Below the pieces are notes generated by a model that had not been told where the DNA came from, did not search any database, and saw only the letters and a program-made list of their open reading frames with translations. From assembly GCF_014192395.1 (NCBI RefSeq), contig NZ_JACHXW010000024.1, positions 1-64,000 on the forward strand: DNA of 64,000 bases, written 5' to 3'. Origin of the DNA: Paenibacillus endophyticus (GTDB lineage Bacteria; Bacillota; Bacilli; Paenibacillales; Paenibacillaceae). Shown in pieces: positions 8,990-18,678 of the stretch. Position numbers and translations under genes: made by a program. The number at the start of each line of letters is the position of its first letter. The stretch's first letter is position 1.

Positions 8990-9320
8990 TTTCATCATTT
9001 AGCTGATGCGGGTTATTGAGCTACTGGGTAACGATAGTTGAGCACCGAAGGCTGGTGCGAAATAGCGGCAGAAGAAACGAGATGACTATAAGCGAACGAG
9101 TTGCGCCACTTAATTGAAGGTGGCGTTTTTTTGCATGGAGGATACTTCTATTGATTTCTATCAATCATTTTTTTTTTTATCGATAACTTAAATAAGAGGA
9201 TGAAATAACGATATAAATACCGATGTATTTTTGAATGGTAGGCTTCGTTTACGACTATATAATAGGATAAGATGGTCCAAACTAGTTGACTGCAAGGTAA
9301 ATGACTATGCATTCAGGAGG
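8990..9320. other. Gene-free gap with orphan terminator and repeat-like tail
   Basis: At about 9003-9043 the plus strand reads like a protein tail (MRVIELLGNDS then TGA) that resembles 30301-30330. A hairpin CGCCACTT/AAGGTGGCG (9104-9125) followed by T7 forms a terminator without an intact gene upstream. The remaining bases carry the AGGAGG site for the next gene (9316-9321). Confidence 0.5.
9104..9131 (+). terminator. Orphan terminator
   Basis: Hairpin CGCCACTT with AAGGTGGCG, followed by T7 (9126-9132). The nearest genes upstream are on the other strand, so it may belong to a lost gene or end read-through. Confidence 0.65.
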
Positions 9321-9325
9321 ATATA

Positions 9326-10999
9326 ATGAAATTAAAAGTGCATGTATGCAATGATAAGAAGGAGAGGACGTTCTGCAGGATCTCTTTGTATAAACAAAGC
9401 AAGAGCACAGTGGATGATAAACCATCAACCTTCTATTGCGATGGAGAATATGAATTCGAGCTTGAACCTGGTGAATACCGTGTTGAATTCCATAAAGGTC
9501 AGCTATACCAGCCCGTTCGCAAACAGATGGTAATCGATGACATGGACGTTGTAGTAGAGGTTGTTCTGACGGAATTAATCGATACAAAACGTATGGGGCT
9601 TTATTCATTTGATGCACATTCTCATGTTTCGCGTAATCTAAAACTGAAAGCGGGCAACCTTGAGAATGCTTCTATGATCATGAAAGGTGAGGACTTTAAT
9701 TTCTTTTTTGCGGGATCGCCCTATGATCAGGAGACCCATATTCAGAATATCAATAATCAATATGATGATGACGTTACGTTTAGAGAAAAATATGCGGAGA
9801 GGATACATGCCATAAACAGTAAGAGCTTTATTGTGGATATAGGCAACGAAATTGTGAAATGTCGATTCGGGCACATGTTCTTAATGAATCATGAACAGGC
9901 TTCCCCGTATAGCAAGTATTACGATGCATCATGGGATCCATGGCTGTTTACTAAAGTGGGAGAAGAGCCGGAATATTGTATTCCATATCCATTTGAAGCG
10001 CTCGGTAAGGAAAAGGGGATAAATTCAGTAGCCGTTGCTGCCCATCCTACGAGCTGGTGGCATCACCAGGGTGAGTTCATTTCCAATATAGCGGCTACGA
10101 TCGGATTTGAAATATTGGCAGAATCGATTGATGCCATGGTGATTATGGGATATGACAGCGACCATGTCCATTATCAGCGGCTTTGGTATGATGCCTTGAA
10201 CAATGGCTATTTCATGCCAGGTGTGGCGGAAACGGATCATACATTCGATTCGAACTCGCAAAAACATCTTGTGTTTAAAACGTATACCTATTTGGACGAA
10301 TTTGGAATCGATGCCTTATGCTCATCTGTCAAAGCAGGCAGAAATCTGGTTTCCTCTGGCCCCATTCTATTATTGAAGGTTAATGATCAACGACCAGGAT
10401 CGGTCATGAATTATGGGGAAGATGAGATGTTTAATCTTCATATTGAAGCGTGGCGGTGTCATCAGGCAACTCTCTGTCGTATCCAGTTGATCATCAACGG
10501 AGAGGTTTGGAAGGAATATAGTATAAACGATGATCGTTATGACTTGAAAGAAAAGCTGAGTGTTAATCAGGATAGTTATATCCTCGCTAAGTGTTACGAT
10601 TCTGCCGGGAATGTTGCCATCACGAATCCCGTTTATATCAGAAATAAGCCTTTTGAGAACAGAGGTTTTAGGTCAGAGGTAACCGTGAAGGTTACACAAG
10701 ATGGGAAACGGATGAATGGACGATTCTGGATTGATGACAACATCAGTAAGGCGACATTCTCAGAGGAATTCCAATGTGAAATAAACGTCACTTCTGAAGT
10801 GAATATCGAGGTTGGCGGCATCGTCAAAAAAGTAAAACTGTTTGAATTGGATGAATTGCAGCACATATTCAAAAACCTGTATTTCGGATATTTTAATTCG
10901 CATAATCGATACGCTCCGGGAGAAGTGCCTGCCGAATATTTCGAGCTTTCGCGCATTAAAAAAATATTAAACAAGGTTGATCTTGAGATCAGCTTTTAG
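9326..10999 (+). CDS. CehA/McbA-type metallohydrolase (PHP superfamily)
   Basis: 557 residues, no signal peptide. An N-terminal beta-sandwich (about 1-90, ending in a carbohydrate-esterase-like EPGEYRVEFHKG) precedes a PHP-like catalytic domain with metal-binding motifs DAHSHVSRN (about 95-103), AAHPTSWWHH (about 238-247) and AETDHTFD (about 300-307). This is the pattern of the CehA/McbA family; characterised members hydrolyse carbamates, but genomic relatives often sit in sugar loci and their substrates are unknown. The C-terminal 200 residues are beta-rich. Start ATG has AGGAGG five bases upstream. It is first in a long same-strand block with YesN, YesM, LplBCA and glycosidases, so a role on sugars or phosphosugars is inferred. 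Confidence 0.8.
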   Translation: MKLKVHVCNDKKERTFCRISLYKQSKSTVDDKPSTFYCDGEYEFELEPGEYRVEFHKGQLYQPVRKQMVIDDMDVVVEVVLTELIDTKRMGLYSFDAHSHVSRNLKLKAGNLENASMIMKGEDFNFFFAGSPYDQETHIQNINNQYDDDVTFREKYAERIHAINSKSFIVDIGNEIVKCRFGHMFLMNHEQASPYSKYYDASWDPWLFTKVGEEPEYCIPYPFEALGKEKGINSVAVAAHPTSWWHHQGEFISNIAATIGFEILAESIDAMVIMGYDSDHVHYQRLWYDALNNGYFMPGVAETDHTFDSNSQKHLVFKTYTYLDEFGIDALCSSVKAGRNLVSSGPILLLKVNDQRPGSVMNYGEDEMFNLHIEAWRCHQATLCRIQLIINGEVWKEYSINDDRYDLKEKLSVNQDSYILAKCYDSAGNVAITNPVYIRNKPFENRGFRSEVTVKVTQDGKRMNGRFWIDDNISKATFSEEFQCEINVTSEVNIEVGGIVKKVKLFELDELQHIFKNLYFGYFNSHNRYAPGEVPAEYFELSRIKKILNKVDLEISF

Positions 11000-11068
11000 G
11001 ATATGTTACTATTTTTTTGAACATGTATCCAAATAACAAATCCATTGAAAGGAAAAGGTATCCCACAC

Positions 11069-12679
11069 ATGGTCAAACTATTGATTGTGGAAGATAACGA
11101 TTTTGAGAGAAACGCTTTGCAAAATTATATGGACTGGGATATCATGGGCATTCGGCATGTTGAGACTGCTTTCAATGGTCTGGATGGATTGGAGAAAGCG
11201 AAAACATTCATGCCAGACATCATAATTAGCGATGTGATGATGCCCGGCATGGGCGGAATCGAGATGGCCAAAAACATTTCAAGATTTAACCCTCAAGTCA
11301 AATTCATTTTTTCCAGCGGACATGAAGACGTAAGCTTACTTCAGGAAGCAATCGAAGTAAGGGCGTACAGCTATTTAATCAAGCCTTTGAAGCAAGTAGA
11401 ATTGATATCCATTATTAAAAAAACAACTTCCATTCTCGTCGACGAAAAGCTTTCTAGTCTTGAAAACAACAAAATTATTGAACAATTCAGGAATAACCTT
11501 CATTATTTACAAACCAAGTTTCTTGAGGAATTAATCGTAACGGGTAAAAGTGACAATGTAACAAAATCAATGTTTGTACAGGCAAACGATCTGCAACTGA
11601 GTATGATCGGGATGTACAAACTAGCTTTGATCGAATTTGATTTTGGCGCGGGTACGGATATTTTCCATAATTCCGAATTATTTAATGTTGCTTTATACAA
11701 GCTTGAAAGCATTTGCAATCATAGAAACGTCATCTTCATAAAAAAATCGGGCAAAGGAATCATCGTTTTGCTACATACCTTGATTAAAGGGAATGAGGAA
11801 GGTGCAAGGAGCCTGCATGATATCGAGTCGGAAATAAAAGTTTTGTCCATTGAAAATAAATATAACTATATTATCGGAGTCAGCGATTTGTTTGCCAATC
11901 TTGACGAGTTAAACATCGCATATAAGCAGATCAGCTTTGCCGTAAGCAAAAAAATGAAGCTGGGATACGGACAAATCGTGTACTATTCTGATTGTAAAGA
12001 TTCACTTCCTGCTGTCTTCGAAACGGAACAAAAGGATTTGAAATCGGAAATAACCCAATTGATAGACAGGGTGTGCGATGGTGAAAACTGCGATGGGAAT
12101 CTGAGCGCATTGGTCCATTCCATCGTCCTTGACCCCAGTAATAAGATGGATCATATTCAAAGCGTCTTCATCGTACTTTTTTCCCAACTTTCTACGAGAC
12201 TGTCAGGAATGGGAGAAAGCTTCGAGAAAATGGCGGAAGAAGATACTGTCATTTATAAAAACATTATCAACGCTCAAACCATTCCAGATATGATTCAGTA
12301 TACCGGCAAGCTTCTAGCCTCCGTCTCCTCGTACATGGATCGGAAAAAACTGAATAAAGATGACTATACCATCAATGAGATTTTACATATTTTAAATCAC
12401 GAGTATAAGGAGCCAATCACGCTGACTTACCTCTCGGATCGGGTTTATTTGAGTCCCAACTATTTAAGAATTATTTTCAAAGAAAAAATGAAGATAAGCA
12501 TTCAGGAATATTTGACGAATCTGCGAATTTGCAAGGCCAAAGAACTCTTAAAGGAAACCCGGTACAAAGTACATGAAATCGGTAAGCTGGTCGGGTACGA
12601 GAATAGCACTTATTTTAACATCGTGTTTAAAAACTACATGAAGATGACGCCAGGGGAATACAGGAATAAGTCAATATAA
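11069..12679 (+). CDS. YesN-type response regulator with AraC output domain
   Basis: About 536 residues from ATG 11069 (a TTG 24 bases earlier has no better site). The receiver domain (1-120) has acidic ED at 8-9, phospho-acceptor Asp55 in IIISDVMMPG, the Ser in FSSGHED and the conserved Lys in YLIKPLKQ. A long middle region is typical of YesN-like proteins. The C-terminal AraC-type pair of helix-turn-helices (about 435-536) shows ITLTYLSDRVYLSPNYLRI and VGYENSTYFNIVFKNYMKMT ending TPGEYR. Expected to activate the neighbouring transporter and glycosidase genes when phosphorylated by the YesM-like kinase immediately downstream. Confidence 0.92.
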   Translation: MVKLLIVEDNDFERNALQNYMDWDIMGIRHVETAFNGLDGLEKAKTFMPDIIISDVMMPGMGGIEMAKNISRFNPQVKFIFSSGHEDVSLLQEAIEVRAYSYLIKPLKQVELISIIKKTTSILVDEKLSSLENNKIIEQFRNNLHYLQTKFLEELIVTGKSDNVTKSMFVQANDLQLSMIGMYKLALIEFDFGAGTDIFHNSELFNVALYKLESICNHRNVIFIKKSGKGIIVLLHTLIKGNEEGARSLHDIESEIKVLSIENKYNYIIGVSDLFANLDELNIAYKQISFAVSKKMKLGYGQIVYYSDCKDSLPAVFETEQKDLKSEITQLIDRVCDGENCDGNLSALVHSIVLDPSNKMDHIQSVFIVLFSQLSTRLSGMGESFEKMAEEDTVIYKNIINAQTIPDMIQYTGKLLASVSSYMDRKKLNKDDYTINEILHILNHEYKEPITLTYLSDRVYLSPNYLRIIFKEKMKISIQEYLTNLRICKAKELLKETRYKVHEIGKLVGYENSTYFNIVFKNYMKMTPGEYRNKSI

Positions 12680-12716
12680 GTAGACAAAGGCCCATGTGGA
12701 TGGAGCGTACAAGCTG

Positions 12717-14453
12717 ATGAGTGCACATAAAATTCGCTTTGTTAAAAATGACTTTAAATTTTTCCACATGATCCTTGCCTTCAACATTATTACCGTGCTT
12801 ATTTGTTCCGCTACGATCAGTTCGGTTATATACGGACGATTAAATCAGACACTTAAACATCAAAATGAGGATTTTATGCATTATGCCACGTCCCAGGCTC
12901 TCAATGGCATCGAGAATATTATGAGAAACAGCGAGTTGACAGCGAGAAACATCTATTCCGACAGTACTGTTTCCAGCTTGTTTCTTGGCGATTATGCCGG
13001 CAATGTAGACTACGAACTATTCCGCGAATTTATGAGCATTAACAGTTTGTTCGAGAACTACGTCACGACAAACCATGATATCAAAAGCATAACGATCTAT
13101 AAGTTGGACCCGGAACTTATTACAGATGGTAAAAATATTAAAAGCATCGAGAGCTTTCCGAGACAGAATTTGATCCAAAAGGCGATAGAGGCCCGCGGTA
13201 AGGACGTATGGGTCGCCTTTGAGGAGGAGGGCGAAGGAACAAAAATCTTGTTGCTCAAATATATCAATATCAACCTGCCGGGCGGTATTCTAGCGATTGA
13301 ATTAAATCAAGCTCGATTAAGCGAATTATATAAAGCAGAAGAGAACGGAAAATATTTGCTTTATCTATTAAGCGAAGGCGGGATCGTATTCAGTTCGAAC
13401 CAAAAGGTACATATCGGAGCGGAAATACTGGAGAATGTGGAATTAAACGCAGGCAGCGACCAAGTCTTCTCCCAGCTCAAGCAGGAACGTAACCTCTATT
13501 ATTCGTATTACGGCAAAGTCAATCATGCGCTAACGGTTGTCATCCTCTACGATGCCTATCAGCTAGGGGAGGAAAAGCGTGCGATTACGAAGTACGTCAT
13601 CCTTTGTACATGCTTTTTTGTGTTCGTTGGCGTGCTCCTCGCAATCTTGTTTTCCAAAAAGTTCTCCCATAATATCGAAAATTTAATGAAAAAAATCAGA
13701 TCCATTGAAAAAGGTAATTTGAACATTGTTCCGAATCCAACCAGCATTACCGAAATTGCAGCTTTGGATCAAACCTTGTGCAGAATGGCAGACAGGATCG
13801 AAGGTCTGACAGATGATATCGCAAGAACAGAGAGGCAGAAAGTGGAAAGCGAAATTAAATATTTGCAGAAGCAGATGAATCCGCATTTCTTGTATAATTT
13901 GTTATCGGCGGTCAGGTGGATGGCTTTCCGTAAACAGGATCATCAAATTGTTGATATTATTGATTTGTTATGTGATTTCTACAAAATCGCCCTAAGCCAA
14001 GGAAGAGATATTATTCCAATCCAATCAGAAATCAAATTGATCGAAAACTATGTCGCTCTGCAGAATTTATGTCTCAGCGATGGGATCCGGCTGGCGGTTC
14101 GCGTAAGCAAAGAGCATGAAGGAATACTAATTAATAAAATGACGATACAGCCATTCATTGAAAACAGTATTATACATGGGAGGATTCAAGGAAAGATTCT
14201 CCATATTGTCGTGGATATACAGAAAGTGGAAGAGACCTTTATCATTACAATTAGAGATGATGGCATGGGAGTCAAGGACAGCTTTATTGCGTACATCGAT
14301 CGGATGAATAAGGGAGTATTTTCGGATGACAGAATGGGGTACGGGGTGACAAACACGTTCATGAGACTTAAGCTGCTGCACAGCAATGCTCGTATTCAAG
14401 TGCGCCATGGTCATCCCGGAACCGCAGTTGAAATTACGTATTCGATAGAGTAG
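12717..14453 (+). CDS. YesM-type sensor histidine kinase
   Basis: About 578 residues from ATG 12717 (a GTG at 12696 is the alternative). A membrane helix near the N-terminus, an extracellular sensor of about 260 residues, a second helix (about 292-312, VILCTCFFVFVGVLLAI) and a HAMP-like linker precede the His_kinase domain with the phospho-acceptor motif QMNPHFLYNLL and an ATPase domain containing PFIENSIIHG (N box) and IRDDGMGV (G1). It is the kinase partner of the YesN protein 40 bp upstream. The likely signal is an extracellular sugar or the loaded LplA protein. The IS3 scar follows the gene. Confidence 0.92.
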   Translation: MSAHKIRFVKNDFKFFHMILAFNIITVLICSATISSVIYGRLNQTLKHQNEDFMHYATSQALNGIENIMRNSELTARNIYSDSTVSSLFLGDYAGNVDYELFREFMSINSLFENYVTTNHDIKSITIYKLDPELITDGKNIKSIESFPRQNLIQKAIEARGKDVWVAFEEEGEGTKILLLKYININLPGGILAIELNQARLSELYKAEENGKYLLYLLSEGGIVFSSNQKVHIGAEILENVELNAGSDQVFSQLKQERNLYYSYYGKVNHALTVVILYDAYQLGEEKRAITKYVILCTCFFVFVGVLLAILFSKKFSHNIENLMKKIRSIEKGNLNIVPNPTSITEIAALDQTLCRMADRIEGLTDDIARTERQKVESEIKYLQKQMNPHFLYNLLSAVRWMAFRKQDHQIVDIIDLLCDFYKIALSQGRDIIPIQSEIKLIENYVALQNLCLSDGIRLAVRVSKEHEGILINKMTIQPFIENSIIHGRIQGKILHIVVDIQKVEETFIITIRDDGMGVKDSFIAYIDRMNKGVFSDDRMGYGVTNTFMRLKLLHSNARIQVRHGHPGTAVEITYSIE

Positions 14454-14921
14454 AAACGGCCATAACATGAGATGCACGGCAATATGGATTACATAAGCAG
14501 AGTTCCCAATTTGGCGTTTTCGCCTTTCCGGGATACCCTGCTTTTTTTATTGCTTGGACTAGCACCATAATTTCTTGTATGTATTTTACCGTCTGTAATT
14601 GAAACTCATCGTTATAATGTTGCTGTGTTTCCCCGATTGTGATCACCTCACCTTTTATTATGTTTATTATCTGTTCAACGCTAAGTGGTGTCGATTATTT
14701 TACTGCAACGTACTTGCTGGAATACATTCGTTTTCTAATCAAAATGTTCAAATCTATTACTTTTTACAATTCCAAAAGATGCAGATCGATATATCGTTAG
14801 ATGGATACTTAAATTGAAGTTAAAGGCAGCGACAATCATAATTAAAGGTGAAAGCAGCAGGAAAATAATTTTAAAAAGTCAAACTTGGGAGGAATATTAT
14901 TCAAACAAGGAGAGGGAATTG
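14454..14921. other. Gap between sensor kinase and permease
   Basis: Holds a T-rich possible terminator near 14514-14548 (a GGCGTTTTCGCC hairpin and a later T7), the IS3 scar, and about 240 bases before the permease start in which I see no gene. The insertion may have separated the regulatory genes from the transporter genes. Confidence 0.5.
14572..14680 (-). mobile_element. IS3-family scar: OrfA start and element end
   Basis: On the minus strand, a GTG at 14646 begins ITIGETQQHYNDEFQLQTV and KYIQE, the N-terminus of IS3-type OrfA (the helix-turn-helix protein), which then breaks off. Just upstream lies a 26-bp sequence (14655-14680) also found at 4406-4431. The remainder of the element is lost. 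Confidence 0.65.
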
Positions 14922-15887
14922 TTGAAATTATCCAATATGTTTAGTATGAAGCAGGGTGTAACAACCGGATACAGCCAAATTGCAATTGTAAAAAAAATAA
15001 AAAGACAGAAAGTACATTTATTATTATTACTTCCATTTATCGCTTTCATCATCATCTTTAAGTATATTCCAATGTATGGATCTCTGCTTGCCTTCAGAGA
15101 ATTTTCATACCGGACTCCGTTCGGTGGGGATTGGGTTGGACTACAATATTTTAAGTCGTTTTTTAACAGTCCCGACTTTGGCTACATCATGCGCAACACC
15201 GTTGTCATCAGCTCGCTCAGTCTTGTGTTTTCGACCCTTGCGGCGATCCTGTTTGCGATCCTGATCTGCGAAGTACGAAACGCTGCGTACAAAAAGATCA
15301 TACAAACCGTATCCTATTTGCCGCACTTCATTTCATGGGTGGTGGTAGCAGGAATGGCGATGACGATTCTATCGATTGATGAACTGGCGCCAGTCAATTC
15401 CCTTCTACTTCATCTTCACCTGATTGACAAACCGATTAATTTCCTAGGGGAAGCTGATCATTTCTGGCCAATGGTAACTGGGCTCAATGTGTGGAAAAAT
15501 ATTGGATGGAATTCGATTATCTATATCGCTGCCATTATGTCGATCGACAAACAGATGTACGAATCGGCAGTAATTGACGGAGCAAGCAGGTATAAGCAAA
15601 TCATCCATATTACGCTGCCTACGATCATGCCCACCATCATTCTGCTATTTACCTTTGGAGTAGGTTATATTCTGAATGCGGGATTGGATCAGCAGTTGTT
15701 TCTTCAAAATCCAATGAACATTAGAAGCTCCGAAGTGTTGGATACCTACGTGCTGAAATACGGCTTGCAGCAAGCTGCGTACTCGTATGGGGCTGCGGTC
15801 GGCCTATTCAAAAGCGTAGTGGGGATCGTACTGATCGTGGTTTGCAATTACGTTTGCAGAAAATTTCTGAAAATGGGCATCTTCTAA
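14922..15887 (+). CDS. LplB/YtcP-class sugar ABC transporter permease
   Basis: About 321 residues from TTG 14922, chosen because GGAGAGGG lies six bases upstream; ATG 14937 is also possible. An open frame extends back to 14814 but that part reads unlike permeases. Six hydrophobic helices; FKYIPMYGSLLAF and the cytoplasmic loop YESAVIDGASRYKQI with LP, the EAA-like motif that contacts the ATPase, mark the LplB family of oligosaccharide importers. Works with the LplC-like permease and the binding lipoprotein downstream. No dedicated ATPase is present; these systems commonly share an MsmX-type ATPase encoded elsewhere. Confidence 0.92.
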   Translation: MKLSNMFSMKQGVTTGYSQIAIVKKIKRQKVHLLLLLPFIAFIIIFKYIPMYGSLLAFREFSYRTPFGGDWVGLQYFKSFFNSPDFGYIMRNTVVISSLSLVFSTLAAILFAILICEVRNAAYKKIIQTVSYLPHFISWVVVAGMAMTILSIDELAPVNSLLLHLHLIDKPINFLGEADHFWPMVTGLNVWKNIGWNSIIYIAAIMSIDKQMYESAVIDGASRYKQIIHITLPTIMPTIILLFTFGVGYILNAGLDQQLFLQNPMNIRSSEVLDTYVLKYGLQQAAYSYGAAVGLFKSVVGIVLIVVCNYVCRKFLKMGIF

Positions 15888-15918
15888 CGCTTGGATCGCT
15901 ATAAGAGGGGGGAGCAAA

Positions 15919-16806
15919 TTGAAATTATTTAAGGGAGAGCGGCTGTTTCATGTATTCAACAATCTATTTCTGTTGTTGATTGGATTTCTGGCCGCATTTC
16001 CATTCTGGAACATCCTGATCATGTCCTTTAATGAAGGAAGGGATGCCATGCGAGGCAGTATATATTTCTGGCCACGAAAATTCTCGCTGGAAGCCTACGC
16101 GGCCATATTCAACGAAAGCAGCCTGATGCACGCTACATACATCAGCATTATGCGAACGGTATGGGGAACACTTCTTGGACTCCTATGTACAGCAGTTCTT
16201 GCCTATCTGTTAGCCAACCGAGAACTGATTTTGAGAAGAAGCATGCTGTTTTTCTTTATCTTCACCATGTATTTTTCGGGAGGCTTGATTCCGGAATTTA
16301 TGCTTATCAAAGAGCTGAATCTGTACAATAGCTTTCTTGTGTATATCGTTCCCGCGGCCATTAACGTCTGGAATGTGATGGTCATGAGACAGTTCTTCGA
16401 AGATTTGCCCCCTTCCTTGGCTGAGTCGGCTAGGATAGACGGAGCATCTGAATTAAGGACGCTGGCAAGCATTATACTCCCCATGTCTACGCCCGTGCTG
16501 GCAACCATCGCATTAATGATCGGCGTTCAGCAGTGGACTACATGGTTCGATACTTACATGTTTACTTCCGGCACAAAGGAATTGGCAACGTTGCAAGGCG
16601 TTCTTGTGAACATTCTGATGGAAAGTCAGATTCAGTCTATGGACCCTGTGCAAGCGTCCAGGCTGGAGCAATCCGGTTCCATTCTCACGCCTGAAGTAAT
16701 TAAGATGGCGACCATTACCATCACAACGATTCCGATTGTCATGGTATACCCATTCTTGCAAAAGTATTTCGTAGGCGGACTTACGGTAGGCGCTGTAAAA
16801 GGATGA
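15919..16806 (+). CDS. LplC/YtcP-class sugar ABC transporter permease
   Basis: 295 residues from TTG 15919, preceded by GAGGGGGGAGC. Six membrane helices and the EAA-like loop LAESARIDGASELRTL ending ILP. The C-terminus ends KYFVGGLTVGAVKG, which is the family hallmark. Forms the membrane channel with the LplB-like protein 31 bp upstream. Its stop codon is followed after 68 bp by the binding lipoprotein, so the three are one operon. Confidence 0.93.
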   Translation: MKLFKGERLFHVFNNLFLLLIGFLAAFPFWNILIMSFNEGRDAMRGSIYFWPRKFSLEAYAAIFNESSLMHATYISIMRTVWGTLLGLLCTAVLAYLLANRELILRRSMLFFFIFTMYFSGGLIPEFMLIKELNLYNSFLVYIVPAAINVWNVMVMRQFFEDLPPSLAESARIDGASELRTLASIILPMSTPVLATIALMIGVQQWTTWFDTYMFTSGTKELATLQGVLVNILMESQIQSMDPVQASRLEQSGSILTPEVIKMATITITTIPIVMVYPFLQKYFVGGLTVGAVKG

Positions 16807-16874
16807 AAAGTTTAGGCTATGCGGATAAAGCCTGGCACAAACTTTTCATAACAAAAACCGAAGGGAAGAAAATC

Positions 16875-18563
16875 ATGAAACGGAAATTTAGGATTATGAA
16901 CATTATCGCGGCTACAATGATGTGTGCTGTCTTGCTCAACGCTTGTACGGCAAACAGCAACACGAATTCGCCGACCCCAAGCGAGAGCAACACTGGCAGT
17001 ACGAACGACACAAATGATACAAAAAAGGATGAGCCCGTAGTCTTAACCATCGTGAACTCTGCCGGCGGCACTCCTAACTTTCCAACAGGAGATCCATTCT
17101 GGGAGGATAACCCTGTTGCTAAGGAACTGGAAGAAAAATTAAACATTAAGCTGAAATGGGAAGTTTATTCGGGGGCTGGAAAAGACAAGTTGAACGTTGT
17201 ACTCGCAAGCGGTGAGTATCCGGATATCATTATGCTGTCTGATCCTACTAAAGTGATTTCGGATAAAATTGCGATTCCTCTTAACGAGTTAATTGATCTA
17301 TATGGTCCGGATTTGAAAAAGAAATACGGATCTGCACTGAACATGCTGAAACAAAGCGACGGAAACATCTATCATCTGACTAACAGCTATTTGCCGGAAG
17401 GAGCTACTCCTCCAGGATTCGGGTACAGCTTTCAAGTGAGAACAGATATTTACGAAGCTCTGGGTTCTCCGAAGCTGGAAACGTCGGATGATGTGTACAA
17501 CTATCTGAAAAGCGTAAAAGAAAAATATCCGAAAACCTCTGACGGGCAAACCATGTATCCGATGAGCGGCTTCAACCGCAACTGGGGATCTCCCTACTAC
17601 GGCATGATCGCTATGGCCGGTTCGCCAGCGGATTCTAAACTCTACATGGGCGAGGGCGATTCCGTCAAATATTGGCCAAAGGCTCCTTGGGCCGAGGAAG
17701 TTTTTCAATTCTATAATAAGCTGTTTCGCGAAGGGCTAATCGACCCTGAAGCATTTACCCAGGATTATGCAACCTGGCAGAAATCCAAGCTTTATACGGC
17801 AAGAGTTGCTTCTCACATTGGCGGTTGGAACCAGACTTATGACGTATTGAAAACCTATACGGACGCCAAACTGCCAAATGCAGAAAAAATGTATTTCCAG
17901 AATTTCGTATTCAAGTTTCCGACTGGCGATAAACCGGCTGTCTTCTCCGCAAGCAAAAAAGGAGCAGGTGCACTTATCATTACCGATAAAGCCAAAAACC
18001 CTGAGGCTGCTATGAAGCTGCTCAATTATTTGACAACAGAAGAAGGGAATTTCCTGGCCATGAATGGACCGGAGGGAATTCAATGGGAGATGGCGGATGG
18101 TAAGCCGTCATTGAAAAAATCCTATCTGGATAGATGGCTGGCTGGCGAAGCGCAAGTAAACATCGAGAAGGAAACAGGCATGAACCATTACTCTAGGCTG
18201 GTGGGCTCCGATCTCGGTCAAACAAGCTGGGGAACGTATTGGATTCTGAAGGATGATCCGACTGCAACAAACAATACGAGGGTACAGCAGAGAGACGAGG
18301 CACTAAGTCCATATTGGTATGATGCTACAACGATAGGCGATCTGATGGCAGGAGCGGACACAGATACACTGGCTAAACAGCAGGCTGTGGACAAGAGGCT
18401 GTATGAGAATGCATTCACCGTCATTCTGGCGAAATCCGATGCGGAATTCCAAACGGAGTTTGCGAAATTCGTGAAGGAACTGGATTCGGCTGGCGCTGTC
18501 GAGGTTGAAGAATACATGACCAAGATGCATCAACAATACAAAAAACAATTAGCTGGAGAGTAA
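16875..18563 (+). CDS. LplA-type sugar-binding lipoprotein
   Basis: 562 residues from ATG 16875, chosen because GAAGGGAAG precedes it and it starts a proper signal peptide; an open frame 24 codons longer exists. The lipobox is LLNAC, followed by a Ser/Thr/Asn-rich linker. The mature protein fits the large (500-560 residue) LplA/YtcQ family: VVLASGEYPDIIMLSD near the N-terminus and LLNYLTTEEGNF in the C-terminal lobe. Tethered outside the membrane, it should capture an oligosaccharide and hand it to the two permeases upstream. The order permease-permease-binding protein differs from the second locus, where the binding protein comes first. Confidence 0.93.
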   Translation: MKRKFRIMNIIAATMMCAVLLNACTANSNTNSPTPSESNTGSTNDTNDTKKDEPVVLTIVNSAGGTPNFPTGDPFWEDNPVAKELEEKLNIKLKWEVYSGAGKDKLNVVLASGEYPDIIMLSDPTKVISDKIAIPLNELIDLYGPDLKKKYGSALNMLKQSDGNIYHLTNSYLPEGATPPGFGYSFQVRTDIYEALGSPKLETSDDVYNYLKSVKEKYPKTSDGQTMYPMSGFNRNWGSPYYGMIAMAGSPADSKLYMGEGDSVKYWPKAPWAEEVFQFYNKLFREGLIDPEAFTQDYATWQKSKLYTARVASHIGGWNQTYDVLKTYTDAKLPNAEKMYFQNFVFKFPTGDKPAVFSASKKGAGALIITDKAKNPEAAMKLLNYLTTEEGNFLAMNGPEGIQWEMADGKPSLKKSYLDRWLAGEAQVNIEKETGMNHYSRLVGSDLGQTSWGTYWILKDDPTATNNTRVQQRDEALSPYWYDATTIGDLMAGADTDTLAKQQAVDKRLYENAFTVILAKSDAEFQTEFAKFVKELDSAGAVEVEEYMTKMHQQYKKQLAGE

Positions 18564-18678
18564 TGGCTCCATAGAACGTCGAGTTCTAGGCATGCGGCAA
18601 TGGATGAAAGCGAATAGCTTCATTCATTGCCTTTATTCTGGGGTCAACCTATATTACTCGAGCAAAAGGAGCTGGAAA

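Noticed and set aside
14814-14921. Upstream extension of the LplB-type permease
   Set aside because: The extra 36 residues are not permease-like, and a better ribosome binding site precedes 14922.
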